Below, one piece after another: positions 25,601-34,967 of a DNA stretch of 64,000 bases. Within the stretch, counting starts at the first letter, position 1. Every line of letters starts with the position of its first letter. The notes below the pieces were generated by a model, which searched no databases, had not been told where the DNA came from, and worked only from the letters and a program-made list of their open reading frames with translations. A program made the position numbers and the translations under genes. This DNA is from Sphingomonas sp. Root241 (GTDB lineage Bacteria; Pseudomonadota; Alphaproteobacteria; Sphingomonadales; Sphingomonadaceae). The stretch lies in NCBI RefSeq assembly GCF_001428865.1, contig NZ_LMIV01000001.1, positions 1,983,997 through 2,047,996 on the forward strand. The letters run 5' to 3'.

Positions 25601-26572
25601 TCACTCCGCTGCTTCGGCGACCTGCTCGAAATCGGCCTCGGCGAGGAAACGCTCGGCATCCAGCGCGGCCATGCACCCCGTGCCCGCCGCGGTGATCGCC
25701 TGGCGGTAGTGCTTGTCCATCACGTCACCGCACGCGAACACGCCGGGGACGTTGGTCCGCGTCGTGCCTTTTTCGACGGTGATATAGCCGTCATCGTCGA
25801 GCGCGATGTGCCCGCGAAACAGCTCGGTCGCGGGATGATGCCCGATCGCGACGAAGCCGCCGTCCACTTCGAGCGTCGAGACCTCGCCGGTCACCATGTC
25901 CTTCAATTCGATGCCGACCAGCCCGGCAATACCGCCGCCGTCGATGAAGCGCTCGACCTTCTTGTTCCACAGCGTGGTGATCTTTTCGTTCGCGAACAGC
26001 CGCTTCTGCAGAATCTTCTCCGCCCGCAGTGAATCGCGGCGATGGATCAGCGTCACGTCGTGGCTGTGGTTGGTGAGGTAAAGCGCCTCCTCGACCGCTG
26101 TGTTGCCGCCGCCGATCACCGCGACTTTCTTGCCGCGGAAGAAGAAGCCGTCGCAGGTCGCGCAGGCGCTGACGCCCTTGCCCTTCAGAAGCTCCTCCGA
26201 ATCGAGCCCGAGCCACTTGGCCTGCGCCCCGGTGGCGATCACCAGCGTGTCGCCGACATAGACCGTGCCGCTATCGCCCACCATCCGGAACGGCCGCTGG
26301 CTGACGTCGACCTCGACGATCGTGTCCCACAGCATCTGCGCACCGACATGCTCGGCCTGTGCCTGCATCTCCTCCATCAGCCACGGCCCCTGGATCACTT
26401 CGCGGAAGCCGGGATAATTCTCGACATCGGTGGTGGTCATCAGCTGGCCGCCGGGCTGGATACCCTGCACCACGATCGGTGAAAGCCCGGCGCGCGCGCC
26501 ATAGATGGCGGCGGAGAGTCCGGCCGGGCCAGAGCCGAGGATGAGCATGCGAGTCGAATGGGTAGCGGTCAT
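25601..26572 (-). CDS. trxB: thioredoxin-disulfide reductase
   Basis: A 323-residue low-molecular-weight thioredoxin reductase. FAD-binding GSGPAGLSAA at 13-22, redox-active CATC (C137 and C140), NADPH-binding GGGNTAVEEAL, and a C-terminal second FAD motif GVFACGDVMD. It reduces thioredoxin with NADPH in the cytosol. Start ATG 26572 heads a sequence that aligns with family N-termini (MTATHSTRMLILGSG); 30 earlier in-frame codons look non-coding. It is unrelated to the exosortase set and is convergent with hydrolase 1. Confidence 0.95.
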   Translation of the reverse strand: MTATHSTRMLILGSGPAGLSAAIYGARAGLSPIVVQGIQPGGQLMTTTDVENYPGFREVIQGPWLMEEMQAQAEHVGAQMLWDTIVEVDVSQRPFRMVGDSGTVYVGDTLVIATGAQAKWLGLDSEELLKGKGVSACATCDGFFFRGKKVAVIGGGNTAVEEALYLTNHSHDVTLIHRRDSLRAEKILQKRLFANEKITTLWNKKVERFIDGGGIAGLVGIELKDMVTGEVSTLEVDGGFVAIGHHPATELFRGHIALDDDGYITVEKGTTRTNVPGVFACGDVMDKHYRQAITAAGTGCMAALDAERFLAEADFEQVAEAAE

Positions 26573-26694
26573 GTCGTATCCAGAATCAGCGTTGCCGCAT
26601 CTAGGGGTTGGGCATCGCCCGACGCAACATGGGTTGCGCACCGCCGCCCGCCGACAAATCAAATCTGTGGACGAGTGAAGCCTGTCCCCTCGAT

Positions 26695-26730
26695 AAAAAA
26701 AGGGCCCACCCCGGGGGAAAGGGTGGGCCC
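26695..26730 (-). terminator. rho-independent terminator for TonB receptor
   Basis: On the minus strand a perfect 10-base stem GGGCCCACCC / GGGTGGGCCC (26721-26730 and 26702-26711) closes a nine-base loop and is followed by seven T (26695-26701 read as A on plus). It begins 34 bases beyond the receptor stop at 26764. One of the two strongest terminators in the window. Confidence 0.92.
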
Positions 26731-26763
26731 ATCGGGGAGACCCCTGGGGTTCGAGAGTCCGGG

Positions 26764-29700
26764 TTAGAAGTTGAGTGTCGCGCCCACTGCGATCTGGCGA
26801 CCAAGCGAATCGTACCGCGCCGATAGCGTGTTGCTGCGCGACAGGCCGTAATTGTACGAATTCGGCAGGATCGGCGGCGTCTTGTCGAACAAATTGTTCG
26901 CCGAGATCCGGAACGAATAGGCCTTGTTCACCCGGAAGCTGAGCGCCAGGTCGATATAGTCATAGGGGTCGATCCGGTAGAAGGTCGCCCGCTCGCCCGC
27001 CGCGGTCCAGCCGAGCGCCGGATCGCCCGAGTTCGTCACATTGGTGAGCGGACCCAGATGGCGCCAGTTCACCGAAGCGCTGAAGAACTGGTCGGCAGTG
27101 GTGTAGGTGGTGCGGAGCGCATGGGTCCATTTCGGGATCAACTGGCCGCAGCCGCCGCCATAATAGCCGGCGCAATTATACTTCGGCAGGATCGGCGAAT
27201 CCTGCCCGCCCGCGAGGGTGGTCAGCGAGCCCATGAAGTCGAAGTCGAGCCGGCCCGCGCCGCCCAGCGGAAGCGCGTACTGGCCCTGGAAGTCCCAGCC
27301 ATGCGACTTGCTCTTATAGTAGTTGGTCGTGCCGCCCCGGAGATAGCCGGTGGACGGATTGCCGGCCGGCGCGCTGTAGAGCGTGCCATTGGCATTGCGC
27401 ACGAACATCCGGCAGAAGAAGTCGTTGCCGGTGGCAAGGCACCCGTTCGAGAAATAGTCGTAGTCGTTATAGCCGATCGAATCGTTCAGATCGATCATGA
27501 AGCGGTCGGCCGAAAGCGTCAGGCCGGGCAGGAACCGCGGCCGCAGCACGACGCCGAAGGTCTTGGTATAGGCTGTTTCCGGATCGACGGTGAAGCCGCC
27601 GCGGCGCACCGTGCAGCCGACATCGGTCGGGCACAACAGCGTGGGGCTGCCGTAGAGGTTGGCGGCCAGTCCCGTAGCAGCGCACACTGCCTGCGACGCC
27701 TGGGGAGCGCCATAGACCGGAACCTGCTGGCCCGTATTCGGATCGGTCGTGGTCCCCACGCGGGTCGGCGCGCAGATGTCGTTATACGCGGTCGTGATGC
27801 GGTCGTAGCTGATATTGCTGCCCTGATACGCCTCGACCACGGTCGGGGCGCGCTGGGCGCGGTTGATCGAGCCGCGGAAGGTGATATCCGGGATCGGTGC
27901 CCACAGCGCCTCCGCCTTCCAGGTCGAGAACTTGTTCGGATTGCTGCTGTACTTCGAGAGGCGATAGGCGCCGTTGAACTGCAGCAGGTCGGCGAACGGC
28001 TTGTGCTGCGCGATCGGCACCTGGAGCTCGACATTGCCTTCCCAGACATGCTGCGACAGGCTCTGATCGGTCCCACCCATATTGTCGCGCCACAGCTGGT
28101 CGGCAGTGCCCTCGAGCTGGTCTTCGCGGAATTCCGCGCCGAACGCGATCGCCACGCCCTGCTCCGCCCAGGGGCTCTTGATGCCATAGGTGCCGAGGTC
28201 GCCCTGCACCGTCGCGAGGACGTTGTAGAGCTTGTTGACCGTCGTCTGGCTGCCGTAGCTGTCACGGACCAGATAATCGAACACCGCCGTATTGTTGACG
28301 GTCGAGCGCGAGCTGAACGGATCGAGTGGGAGGCAGCCATCGGCCGCACCCGTGACGCAGGTCGGCACGCCGCCGACGTTGACGACGTTCAGCGCATTGT
28401 TGACGCGATCGACGGACGGAAACGACCAGCTCCAGTCCTGCTGGTTGCGCGCATAGACGCCGCCGACATCGTAGCTCCAGCCCTCGGCGAAATCGCCGCG
28501 GACGCCGCCGGTGATGCGCAGTCCTTCGTTCAGATAGCGATCCTCGAGGTCCGGCACGCCGCTGAAGCGATAGCGCAGCTCGATCGGCACCATGGCGCTG
28601 GTCCCCGCCTGCGCGCCGCAGACCACCTGCGCCTGCGAGGCGGAGAGAAACGGATTGTTGCAGTTCACCTGGTAGGGCGCCGAACCGAAGGCAGTGTAGC
28701 TGTAGATGCGCGCGGGGAAGCCGTTGGCCGACTTGTCGCGGAACCACATGCCGCTGGCATAGAGCTCCGCCGCGTCGGATATCTCGAACGATGCGAAGCC
28801 GCCGGCATTCCAGCGCTCGTTGCCGCGCTGGAAGGAATAGTCGCTATAGGGATTGGCCGCGACCGCGTCCGAAAACGGAACGAAGGTACGGCTGCCGTCC
28901 GGATTGTTGACATATTGGTTGCCGTTGTTGGCGCCGGTGCGCGGCGACACGTAACCATGATAGCTGTAGGTCGAAGTCGAGCAGCTCAGCGGGCCGTCCT
29001 TGACGTTCTCCACCAGCTGGCAACCGGCGGTCTCGCGTGCCTCGTTAGGCACGAGCTCGCCCTTGCGATAATTGACATAGCCGGAGACGCGGAAGCGGTC
29101 GTCGAACAGCTTGGTGCCCGCGGTCAACGACAGGTCGATACGACCGCCATCGACTGCGAGGCCGTGGCTGGGCTGCCCGAAGCCGTATTGGCTGGCAACC
29201 TGCGAAATGAGGCCCGGCTGATTGTCATGGGCGTAGAAATTGTAGTTCGCGTTGAGCTGGATGCCCTCGAAGTCGTTCTTCATGATGAAGTTGACGACAC
29301 CGGCGACTGCGTCCGACCCGTACACCGCCGAAGCGCCGCCGGTCAGCACGTCGACGCGCTGGATCAGCGCGGTCGGGATCATGTTGACGTCGACGCCGTT
29401 CATCGTGCCGACGCGCTTGCCATCGATCAGGGTCAGCGTGCGCTCGAAGCCGAGATTGCGCAGCTTGACGCGCTGGCGGCCGTCCGAATCCTGATAATTC
29501 TGCTGGCTGTCGGGCGCGATCTGCGGAATGCGGTTGAGCACTTCCTCGATATTCACTGCCGCCTGGGCGCGGATCGATTCGGACGTGACCGACGTGATCG
29601 GCGCCGCGGCCGTCATGTTGGGACGCGTGATGCGGCTGCCGGTGACGACGATGTCACCGGTTCCGGCCTCGCCGGCACCCTCGTCCTGTGCGGTCGCGGT

Positions 29701-29793
29701 GCTGGCGGGTGTGGTTTCCTGCGCCATCGCGGGCACCGCGAACATGCCCGCGAAGCAGGTCGTGCTCAGTAACAATCGATTCAAACGTGACAT
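26764..29793 (-). CDS. TonB-dependent receptor (large, oar-like plug)
   Basis: A 1009-residue outer-membrane receptor. Signal peptide MSRLNRLLLSTTCFAGMFAVPAMAQ; TonB-box-like GDIVVTGSRI at about 46-55; plug with LNRIPQIAPDSQ, NLGFERTLTLIDGKRVGT and GGASAVYGSDAVAGVVNFI; barrel ending in VGATLNF with terminal Phe. Several Cys pairs (e.g. CAGYYGGGCG, CLATGNDFFC) lie in predicted extracellular loops. AAGGGG precedes the ATG. Receptors of this kind import glycans, peptides or other large ligands; it lies downstream of the GH operon on the same strand but with a 663-base gap and its own operator-like site, so it probably belongs to that regulon while having its own promoter. Confidence 0.9.
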   Translation of the reverse strand: MSRLNRLLLSTTCFAGMFAVPAMAQETTPASTATAQDEGAGEAGTGDIVVTGSRITRPNMTAAAPITSVTSESIRAQAAVNIEEVLNRIPQIAPDSQQNYQDSDGRQRVKLRNLGFERTLTLIDGKRVGTMNGVDVNMIPTALIQRVDVLTGGASAVYGSDAVAGVVNFIMKNDFEGIQLNANYNFYAHDNQPGLISQVASQYGFGQPSHGLAVDGGRIDLSLTAGTKLFDDRFRVSGYVNYRKGELVPNEARETAGCQLVENVKDGPLSCSTSTYSYHGYVSPRTGANNGNQYVNNPDGSRTFVPFSDAVAANPYSDYSFQRGNERWNAGGFASFEISDAAELYASGMWFRDKSANGFPARIYSYTAFGSAPYQVNCNNPFLSASQAQVVCGAQAGTSAMVPIELRYRFSGVPDLEDRYLNEGLRITGGVRGDFAEGWSYDVGGVYARNQQDWSWSFPSVDRVNNALNVVNVGGVPTCVTGAADGCLPLDPFSSRSTVNNTAVFDYLVRDSYGSQTTVNKLYNVLATVQGDLGTYGIKSPWAEQGVAIAFGAEFREDQLEGTADQLWRDNMGGTDQSLSQHVWEGNVELQVPIAQHKPFADLLQFNGAYRLSKYSSNPNKFSTWKAEALWAPIPDITFRGSINRAQRAPTVVEAYQGSNISYDRITTAYNDICAPTRVGTTTDPNTGQQVPVYGAPQASQAVCAATGLAANLYGSPTLLCPTDVGCTVRRGGFTVDPETAYTKTFGVVLRPRFLPGLTLSADRFMIDLNDSIGYNDYDYFSNGCLATGNDFFCRMFVRNANGTLYSAPAGNPSTGYLRGGTTNYYKSKSHGWDFQGQYALPLGGAGRLDFDFMGSLTTLAGGQDSPILPKYNCAGYYGGGCGQLIPKWTHALRTTYTTADQFFSASVNWRHLGPLTNVTNSGDPALGWTAAGERATFYRIDPYDYIDLALSFRVNKAYSFRISANNLFDKTPPILPNSYNYGLSRSNTLSARYDSLGRQIAVGATLNF

Positions 29794-30119
29794 CCGGTGA
29801 CCCCTTTATGTTGATCCGTTGTCGATACGCGTCGCCTCCCCACGGCACGCCGTTTTCGGCGCCAACCATGGGGCACGAAGCCTTTGTTCCAGCCGCTTGC
29901 AGCCAAATTCGAACGTATCGATCAGGCGCCGGCGCAGACCGTGCCGCAGCCACCGTGGCTTTCCCGAGCCTTGGGTGATTGCGCCGCGACGAGGCGTCTT
30001 CATTGGCACGACCCCTGACAATTGGGCGCGCCCTCCGGCCGCCCCGGGTGCGACCGGCGTCGTTGTACACACGCGCCGGTAACGCAATGAAGTTGTCATA
30101 TATGAAAGAGTATTTCAAT

Positions 30120-30138
30120 ACCAAAAATGCGCTTTGGT
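30120..30138. promoter_or_regulatory. operator-like inverted repeat ACCAAA-N7-TTTGGT
   Basis: Perfect six-base arms 30120-30125 and 30133-30138, in the AT-rich stretch about 330 bases upstream of the TonB receptor start. A second half-site ATACCAAA follows near 30160. The half-site ATACCAA is close to that around the GntR gene (ATACCAAT at 40024-40031), which suggests the same or a related regulator. Confidence 0.4.
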
Positions 30139-30198
30139 GCTATCGTTCAACGAAACAAGCATACCAAAGCGTTATTGGGCGTCTCGACATTCAACTCT

Positions 30199-30337
30199 TC
30201 CCCTCCCTTTTAGGGAGGGGGCTAGGGGTGGGTAAGGAAAGCCGGGCTCGATGCCCGGTCTTTCCTTCTCTTCCGAGCCGTTCGATGGGCTCGCTACGCT
30301 CGCACCCACCCCCTGCCCCTCCCTTGCAGGGAGGGGA
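30199..30337. repeat. 139-base nested palindromic element
   Basis: Outer arms 30199-30233 and 30304-30337 are near reverse complements (CCCCTCCC ... GGGAGGGG plus AGGGGTGGGT/ACCCACCCC), and each arm also folds on itself. Inside, AAGGAAAGxCCGGGC pairs with GCCCGGTCTTTCCTT (30234-30267), and GAGCC...GGCTC follows. The element lies between the receptor promoter and the 3' end of the fucosidase gene. It looks like a dispersed intergenic repeat; it could also stop transcription coming from the GH operon. Confidence 0.7.
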
Positions 30338-30456
30338 GTCAGTTTGTTGAATATCGATACGGCCTAGGCGCCAGTGGGGCGGATCGGCCGCGCACGCAGC
30401 CGATAGGCGGTTCGATATCTCGAAGCCACCTTCGCAAACCGCATTCGCACAGGAAA

Positions 30457-32367
30457 TCAACGCGTGGCGATGAACCCGCCTATGCCGGCTATCGCCAGCC
30501 GCGCAGCCGGCACCGCCGGTTCGGAAAAGGTCAATCGCAGGAAGCGCGCGGATCGAACCTTGGTGAAGGCGATCCGCTGCGTGGAGAGCGCATAAGCGAT
30601 ATTCGAGAATTCGCCATTGGCGCCAGGTTCCCAATTGGTTCCATCGCGACTCGTTTCAGCGATATAACCTTTGGGCGGTGCCGCATCCGTCATCACCTGG
30701 CGCGAGGGTGTGAGGCTGAACCCCGCCAGAAGCGTATCCGCGCCCAGATCGACGGTCACGCGGGCCGGTGTTCCCGGTGTCGGGCTCGGCTGGACCCAGA
30801 TGCTCGCCGCCTCATTGTCGAGCAGCTTCTCCGCGCCGGGCGCACTGGCAGATACGATCGTCCATTTGGTCACGTCGAGAACGCTGGGATCGGTCGAGAC
30901 GATCGTCGGCACCGGCACCGGTGCGACCGCCCGGAACAACGCGAATTCGCTGATCGCCGGGCCAGCCGGTGCCTCGACAATGCGCAACCGCACGCGGCGC
31001 GGTGCGATCGGCGCGCCGAGCCGGATGACGCGCTGGGCGGAAATGCATTCATGCTCCGCAAGCGTGTGCCAGCTGCCGTCGATCTCTGCATCCACTGCGA
31101 AGCGCGTCACGCGGACGCCCAGCGGCAGATATTCGCGCAGGCGGATCACGTCGAAGCGCGTGCCCGGCTTCAGATCGAGCGTCAGCGTCGGGCTGGTCAC
31201 GCCGTCAGGCGCCGCCCAATAGCTCTCGCGGTTGCCGTCGAGCACGCGCGCCGGCTCGAAGCCCGGGCCGCGGCTGTGGCTGGCATGCGCGACTGCCCCC
31301 TGCGCCAGATCGCGCGCGAAGGTCGCGCGGATCGCATCGCCGAAGGACTTGAGGATCTTGACGTCCTGATCGGGGATCCGGCCGCGGCGATCGGGAGGGA
31401 TGTTGAGGTTGAGGTTGGTCCCCCGCCCCACGGACTCGTCGTACAGCCGGATCAGCCGCTCGGGGCCCTTCACCTTCGAATCCTCGTCGGCGTGGTAGAA
31501 CCAGCCCGGGCGGATCGACACGTCGGTCTCCGCGGGCCACCAGATCGCGCCGCCGCGCACCCCGGAATTGCCTTCTTTTTGGTCATAGGGCTTGTTCGGC
31601 ATGGTCGGCCAGCACGGATCGCCCGCGATTCCGTCCTCATTGCCCACCCATCGGATATCGGCACCGAGCGGATCGAAGGTGCAGGCATCGGGCTGGAGCT
31701 TGTGGACCAAAGCGACGATCGAAGGCCAGTCATAGTAACGCGGCGCATCGATCTTCCGCGCCTCGCGCGCGCCGCCATAATAGCCGTCGCCGCCATTGGC
31801 GCCGTCGAACCAGACCTCGAACAATTCGCCATAGCGCGTGCACAATTCGGTCAGCTGGGCGCGGAAATATTCGACATAGGCCGGGCGGCCATATTCGGCA
31901 TGGTTGCGGTCCCAGGGCGAGAGGTAGACGCCGAAGGGCAGCTTCGCGCGGCGGCAGGCATCCGCCATCTCGCGCACGATATCGCCCTTGCCGCCCTTGT
32001 ACGGGCTGTTGCGGATGCAATGCTCGGTGCGCGCGGTCGGCCAAAGGCAGAAGCCGTCATGATGCTTGGCGGTGAGGATCAGTCCCTTGAGCCCGCCCGC
32101 CTTGGCGGCGGCGACGATCTGGTCCGCGTCGAAATCCTTGGGGTCGAACAGCTTGGGGTCTTCGTCGCCAAAGCCCCATTCCTTGTCGGTGAAGGTGTTG
32201 ATCGAGAAATGGACGAAGGCATATTGCTCGCGGCCGTGCCACCGCCACTGCCGGGGGCTCGGTACGACGCCATAGGGCTTTGGCGCCGCGCCGGCACGCG
32301 CCGATGCGGGGACCGCGCTCGCCGCCAGGCTGGTGGCGATCAGGCTGCGACGGGAAAGCTCGATCAT
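30457..32367 (-). CDS. exported alpha-L-fucosidase (GH29) with C-terminal discoidin-like domains
   Basis: A 636-residue GH29 enzyme. Twin-arginine-like signal (MIELSRRSLIATSLAASAVPASARA) sends it to the periplasm. Catalytic domain ~35-360: family runs FVHFSINTFTDKEWG, LTAKHHDGFCLWPT, SPWDRN, and the nucleophile Asp D188 in FEVWFDGANGG. Residues ~375-636 look like two F5/8 type C (discoidin) carbohydrate-binding modules (SYWAAPDG...LTLDLKPGTRFDVIRL; ASIWVQPSPTPGTPARVTVDLG...GFSLTPSR). This layout is common in the GH29 group with alpha-1,3/1,4 preference. AGAGGA precedes ATG 32367. Last of four glycosidase genes, 35 bases after GH3. Confidence 0.92.
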   Translation of the reverse strand: MIELSRRSLIATSLAASAVPASARAGAAPKPYGVVPSPRQWRWHGREQYAFVHFSINTFTDKEWGFGDEDPKLFDPKDFDADQIVAAAKAGGLKGLILTAKHHDGFCLWPTARTEHCIRNSPYKGGKGDIVREMADACRRAKLPFGVYLSPWDRNHAEYGRPAYVEYFRAQLTELCTRYGELFEVWFDGANGGDGYYGGAREARKIDAPRYYDWPSIVALVHKLQPDACTFDPLGADIRWVGNEDGIAGDPCWPTMPNKPYDQKEGNSGVRGGAIWWPAETDVSIRPGWFYHADEDSKVKGPERLIRLYDESVGRGTNLNLNIPPDRRGRIPDQDVKILKSFGDAIRATFARDLAQGAVAHASHSRGPGFEPARVLDGNRESYWAAPDGVTSPTLTLDLKPGTRFDVIRLREYLPLGVRVTRFAVDAEIDGSWHTLAEHECISAQRVIRLGAPIAPRRVRLRIVEAPAGPAISEFALFRAVAPVPVPTIVSTDPSVLDVTKWTIVSASAPGAEKLLDNEAASIWVQPSPTPGTPARVTVDLGADTLLAGFSLTPSRQVMTDAAPPKGYIAETSRDGTNWEPGANGEFSNIAYALSTQRIAFTKVRSARFLRLTFSEPAVPAARLAIAGIGGFIATR

Positions 32368-32402
32368 GCGGATCCTCTTCGTATCGTGTTTCGTCCAGTG
32401 CC

Positions 32403-34967
32403 CTATTTCGGCAGTTCCAGCGCATCCCCACTCAGTGTGAAGTCGGTCCATTGGCCGGGCGCATCGCCGGGCTGGCCGCCGCCCACCCAGAGTCGATAAG
32501 CGCCGGGCACCACGCGGCGCGTTCCGTCGCGCGCGACCGTGCTGATGCTGCGCGGATCGAGGGAGAAACGGACCGTCCGCGTCTTGCCCGGAGCAAGGGC
32601 CACACGGCGGAATCCGACCAGCTGGCGCTGGAGCACTGGTGCGGTGAACGTCGTCCCTTTCTCCGCCGGTGGCACCAGATAGGCCTGCACGACCTCCTCG
32701 CCCGCACGCGCACCGCTGTTGCGCACCGTCACTTGGATCTCGACCGGCGCGGCCGTACCCGCGCCCTTGGCCTCCAGCCCGGCATAAGCGAAATTGGTAT
32801 AGCTCAGCCCGTGGCCGAAACCCCAGAGCGGTGTACCGGTGAAGAAGCGATAGGTGCGCTCCTTCATCCCGTAATCGACAAAGGCCGGCAGGTCTGAAGT
32901 GGTTTTGTAGAAGGTGACCGGCAGGCGCCCTGACGGGTTGTTGAGCCCAGCCAGCGTTTCCGCAATCGCAGTGCCGCCCGCCTCGCCTGGATACCAGGCG
33001 GCAAGGATCGTGTCGGCCATCGCCGGATCCACGGCCACCGCGCTGCCGCTGGTCAGCACCAGCACGACCGGCTTGCCGGTGTCGCGCAGCGCCTGAAGCA
33101 GACGCTGCTGCGCCGGCGGCAATGCGATATCCGTCCGATCGCCGCCGACGAAGCCCGGCACGCTCACCTGCAGCGCTTCGCCCTCGAGATCGGGCGAAAG
33201 GCCGAGCACAGCGACCACCACGTCCGAATCCCGTGCCGCCGCGACGGCCTGCTCGAGCAGCGGTTCGACCGGGGGAAGCCAGAGCAGCCTGATGCCTTCG
33301 TCCTCGCCGTAGTGATCGAGCTCGAGACGGAAGCTGTGGCGCCGCCCGTCACTCGCCAGGGGAACTTCGATCCGCGCCTTACCGAGCGGGCCCTGATGGA
33401 GCGGCTTGCCGTCGATCCACAGCCGCACGGCATCGTGCCTGGTGCAATCCTTCCAGCAGGCTGGGATGTCGATCGCCAGCGTGTAGCGGCCAGGGCCGGG
33501 CGGCACGAGCTCGCCCGTCCAGCGGACCGCAAAGCCCTTAGCGTCGAGTTCGGGCAAAGGCGCCGCGCGGGTATAGTTGAAATCGATCCGGCGATCCCGC
33601 CGCACGGCCGCGGGTGCGCCCGTCACAATGGGGCCTGCGAAATACTCCGCCTTCAGTCCCGGCTTGCCATCCGCCATGAATGCCGTCTCGGGTACCACCA
33701 CCGGTGCGCCGTCGGCCAATATCGATCCCTGGGCATAACGCACATTAGCAGCACCGAATTGACGGCGGATGCCTTCCAGCGGCGTCACCGGATCCCGGGC
33801 GGTGCCGTGGTAATTGGCCTCCAGCACGTTCAGATCGTCCGCATCGGCGCCGATCACTGCTATGCGACTGCCCTTGGCGAGCGGAAGCCGGCCGACATCG
33901 TTCTTGAGCAGCACGATCGTCTTTCGCGCCGCCTCGAGCGCCAACGCCCGGTGCGCGGGTGTGCCGATTTCGTTCGGCGCGATCCGGTTCCACGGGTTTT
34001 CAGCGCCGAACAAGGTGCCGAGCGCCTGCCGGGCCGAAAGCGCGCGAGTCAACGCGGTGTCGATCTCCGCCTCGGTCACCAACCCGCGCTTCACTGCCTG
34101 CGGGAGCGCGGCATAAGCCGATCCGCAATTGAGGTCGTTGCCGCCCCTGAGCGCCGCCGCTGCCGCCGCCGCGCCGTCGAGCCGGTAATGGTGGAATAGA
34201 TGGATGTTGGCGACGGCATCGCAATCCGAGACCGTCAAGCCGCGAAACCCCCAATCGCTGCGCAGCCGATCGATCATCAGCGACGGCAGCGCACAGACCG
34301 GCACACCGTGGATCGAATTATACGCGCACATCACCGAGCGCGCTTTGCCTTCGGTCACTGCCAGCCGGAACGCGGGGAGATAGGTCGATTCCAGATCCTG
34401 CGGGCTCGGATCGACATCGAACCCATCGCGCCCCGCCTCGGGGCCGCTATGCACTGCGAAATGCTTGGGGGTAGCGATCACCTTGGGATGCGCCGGGTCG
34501 GGACCCTGCAGCCCCTGGATGAAGGCGACGCCGAGATGCCCCGTCAGATAAGGGTCTTCGCCATAAGTCTCCTGCCCCCGCCCCCAGCGCGGATCGCGGA
34601 AGATGTTGATGTTGGGCGACCAGATCGTCAGCCCCTCGTAAATCCGCCGGTCGGCACCAATCGGCCGCGCGTTGAACTTCGCTCGCGCCTCGGTCGCCAC
34701 GACATCGCCGACGCGCTGCATCAGCGCGGTATCCCAGGTTGCAGCCAGCCCGATCGCCTGCGGGAAGACGGTGGCGTAACCGTTGCGCGCGAGGCCGTGC
34801 AGCCCCTCGTTCCACCAATCATAGGCCGGAATTTTGGCCTCGGAGTCGGCAGGCGCAGTACTCTGGAGCTGTGCCGTCTTTTCCTCGACCGTCATCGCGG
34901 CGATCGCTTTGGCCACCGCGTCGGGATCAGGCTCGGCGCCGGCCAGTAGGAACGGGAGGATCATCAC
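32403..34967 (-). CDS. GH3 glycosidase with PA14 insert, beta-xylosidase/glucosidase-like
   Basis: An 854-residue GH3 enzyme. N-terminal TIM barrel with YDWWNEGLHGLARNG, KHFAVHSGPE, and nucleophile D248 in GLTVSDCDAV; a PA14 domain at about 420-555 (GLKAEYFAG ... LWIDGKPLHQG) is inserted in the C-terminal alpha/beta domain; a fibronectin III-like end closes the protein. The YDWWNEGLHG run is that of the xylosidase/arabinosidase-like GH3 group, so a beta-xylosidase or beta-glucosidase is likely; a beta-N-acetylglucosaminidase (NagZ) is not. The N-terminus is short and weakly hydrophobic (MMILPFLLAGA), so export is uncertain. Overlaps the GH2 gene by four bases. Confidence 0.88.
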   Translation of the reverse strand: MMILPFLLAGAEPDPDAVAKAIAAMTVEEKTAQLQSTAPADSEAKIPAYDWWNEGLHGLARNGYATVFPQAIGLAATWDTALMQRVGDVVATEARAKFNARPIGADRRIYEGLTIWSPNINIFRDPRWGRGQETYGEDPYLTGHLGVAFIQGLQGPDPAHPKVIATPKHFAVHSGPEAGRDGFDVDPSPQDLESTYLPAFRLAVTEGKARSVMCAYNSIHGVPVCALPSLMIDRLRSDWGFRGLTVSDCDAVANIHLFHHYRLDGAAAAAAALRGGNDLNCGSAYAALPQAVKRGLVTEAEIDTALTRALSARQALGTLFGAENPWNRIAPNEIGTPAHRALALEAARKTIVLLKNDVGRLPLAKGSRIAVIGADADDLNVLEANYHGTARDPVTPLEGIRRQFGAANVRYAQGSILADGAPVVVPETAFMADGKPGLKAEYFAGPIVTGAPAAVRRDRRIDFNYTRAAPLPELDAKGFAVRWTGELVPPGPGRYTLAIDIPACWKDCTRHDAVRLWIDGKPLHQGPLGKARIEVPLASDGRRHSFRLELDHYGEDEGIRLLWLPPVEPLLEQAVAAARDSDVVVAVLGLSPDLEGEALQVSVPGFVGGDRTDIALPPAQQRLLQALRDTGKPVVLVLTSGSAVAVDPAMADTILAAWYPGEAGGTAIAETLAGLNNPSGRLPVTFYKTTSDLPAFVDYGMKERTYRFFTGTPLWGFGHGLSYTNFAYAGLEAKGAGTAAPVEIQVTVRNSGARAGEEVVQAYLVPPAEKGTTFTAPVLQRQLVGFRRVALAPGKTRTVRFSLDPRSISTVARDGTRRVVPGAYRLWVGGGQPGDAPGQWTDFTLSGDALELPK

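Larger units (their letters stand above)
29794..30456. other. 663-base intergenic region upstream of TonB receptor
   Basis: No gene seen. Holds the receptor's promoter region, a TTTGGT/ACCAAA inverted repeat (30120-30138) with a further ATACCAAA half-site about 30160-30167, and the large palindromic element at 30199-30337. The block 30091-30180 is clearly more AT-rich than its surroundings, as expected of a promoter. Confidence 0.6.

Noticed and set aside
27058-29772. 904-codon plus-strand open frame
   Set aside because: Lies entirely opposite a TonB receptor with clear signal peptide, plug and barrel; no start signal and no known domain.
32403-34967. GH3 gene as NagZ-type beta-N-acetylglucosaminidase
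   Set aside because: It is a long GH3 with the C-terminal domain and a PA14 insert, and has the SDCDAV nucleophile run of the xylosidase/glucosidase group; NagZ proteins are short single-domain enzymes with a His/Asp dyad loop.
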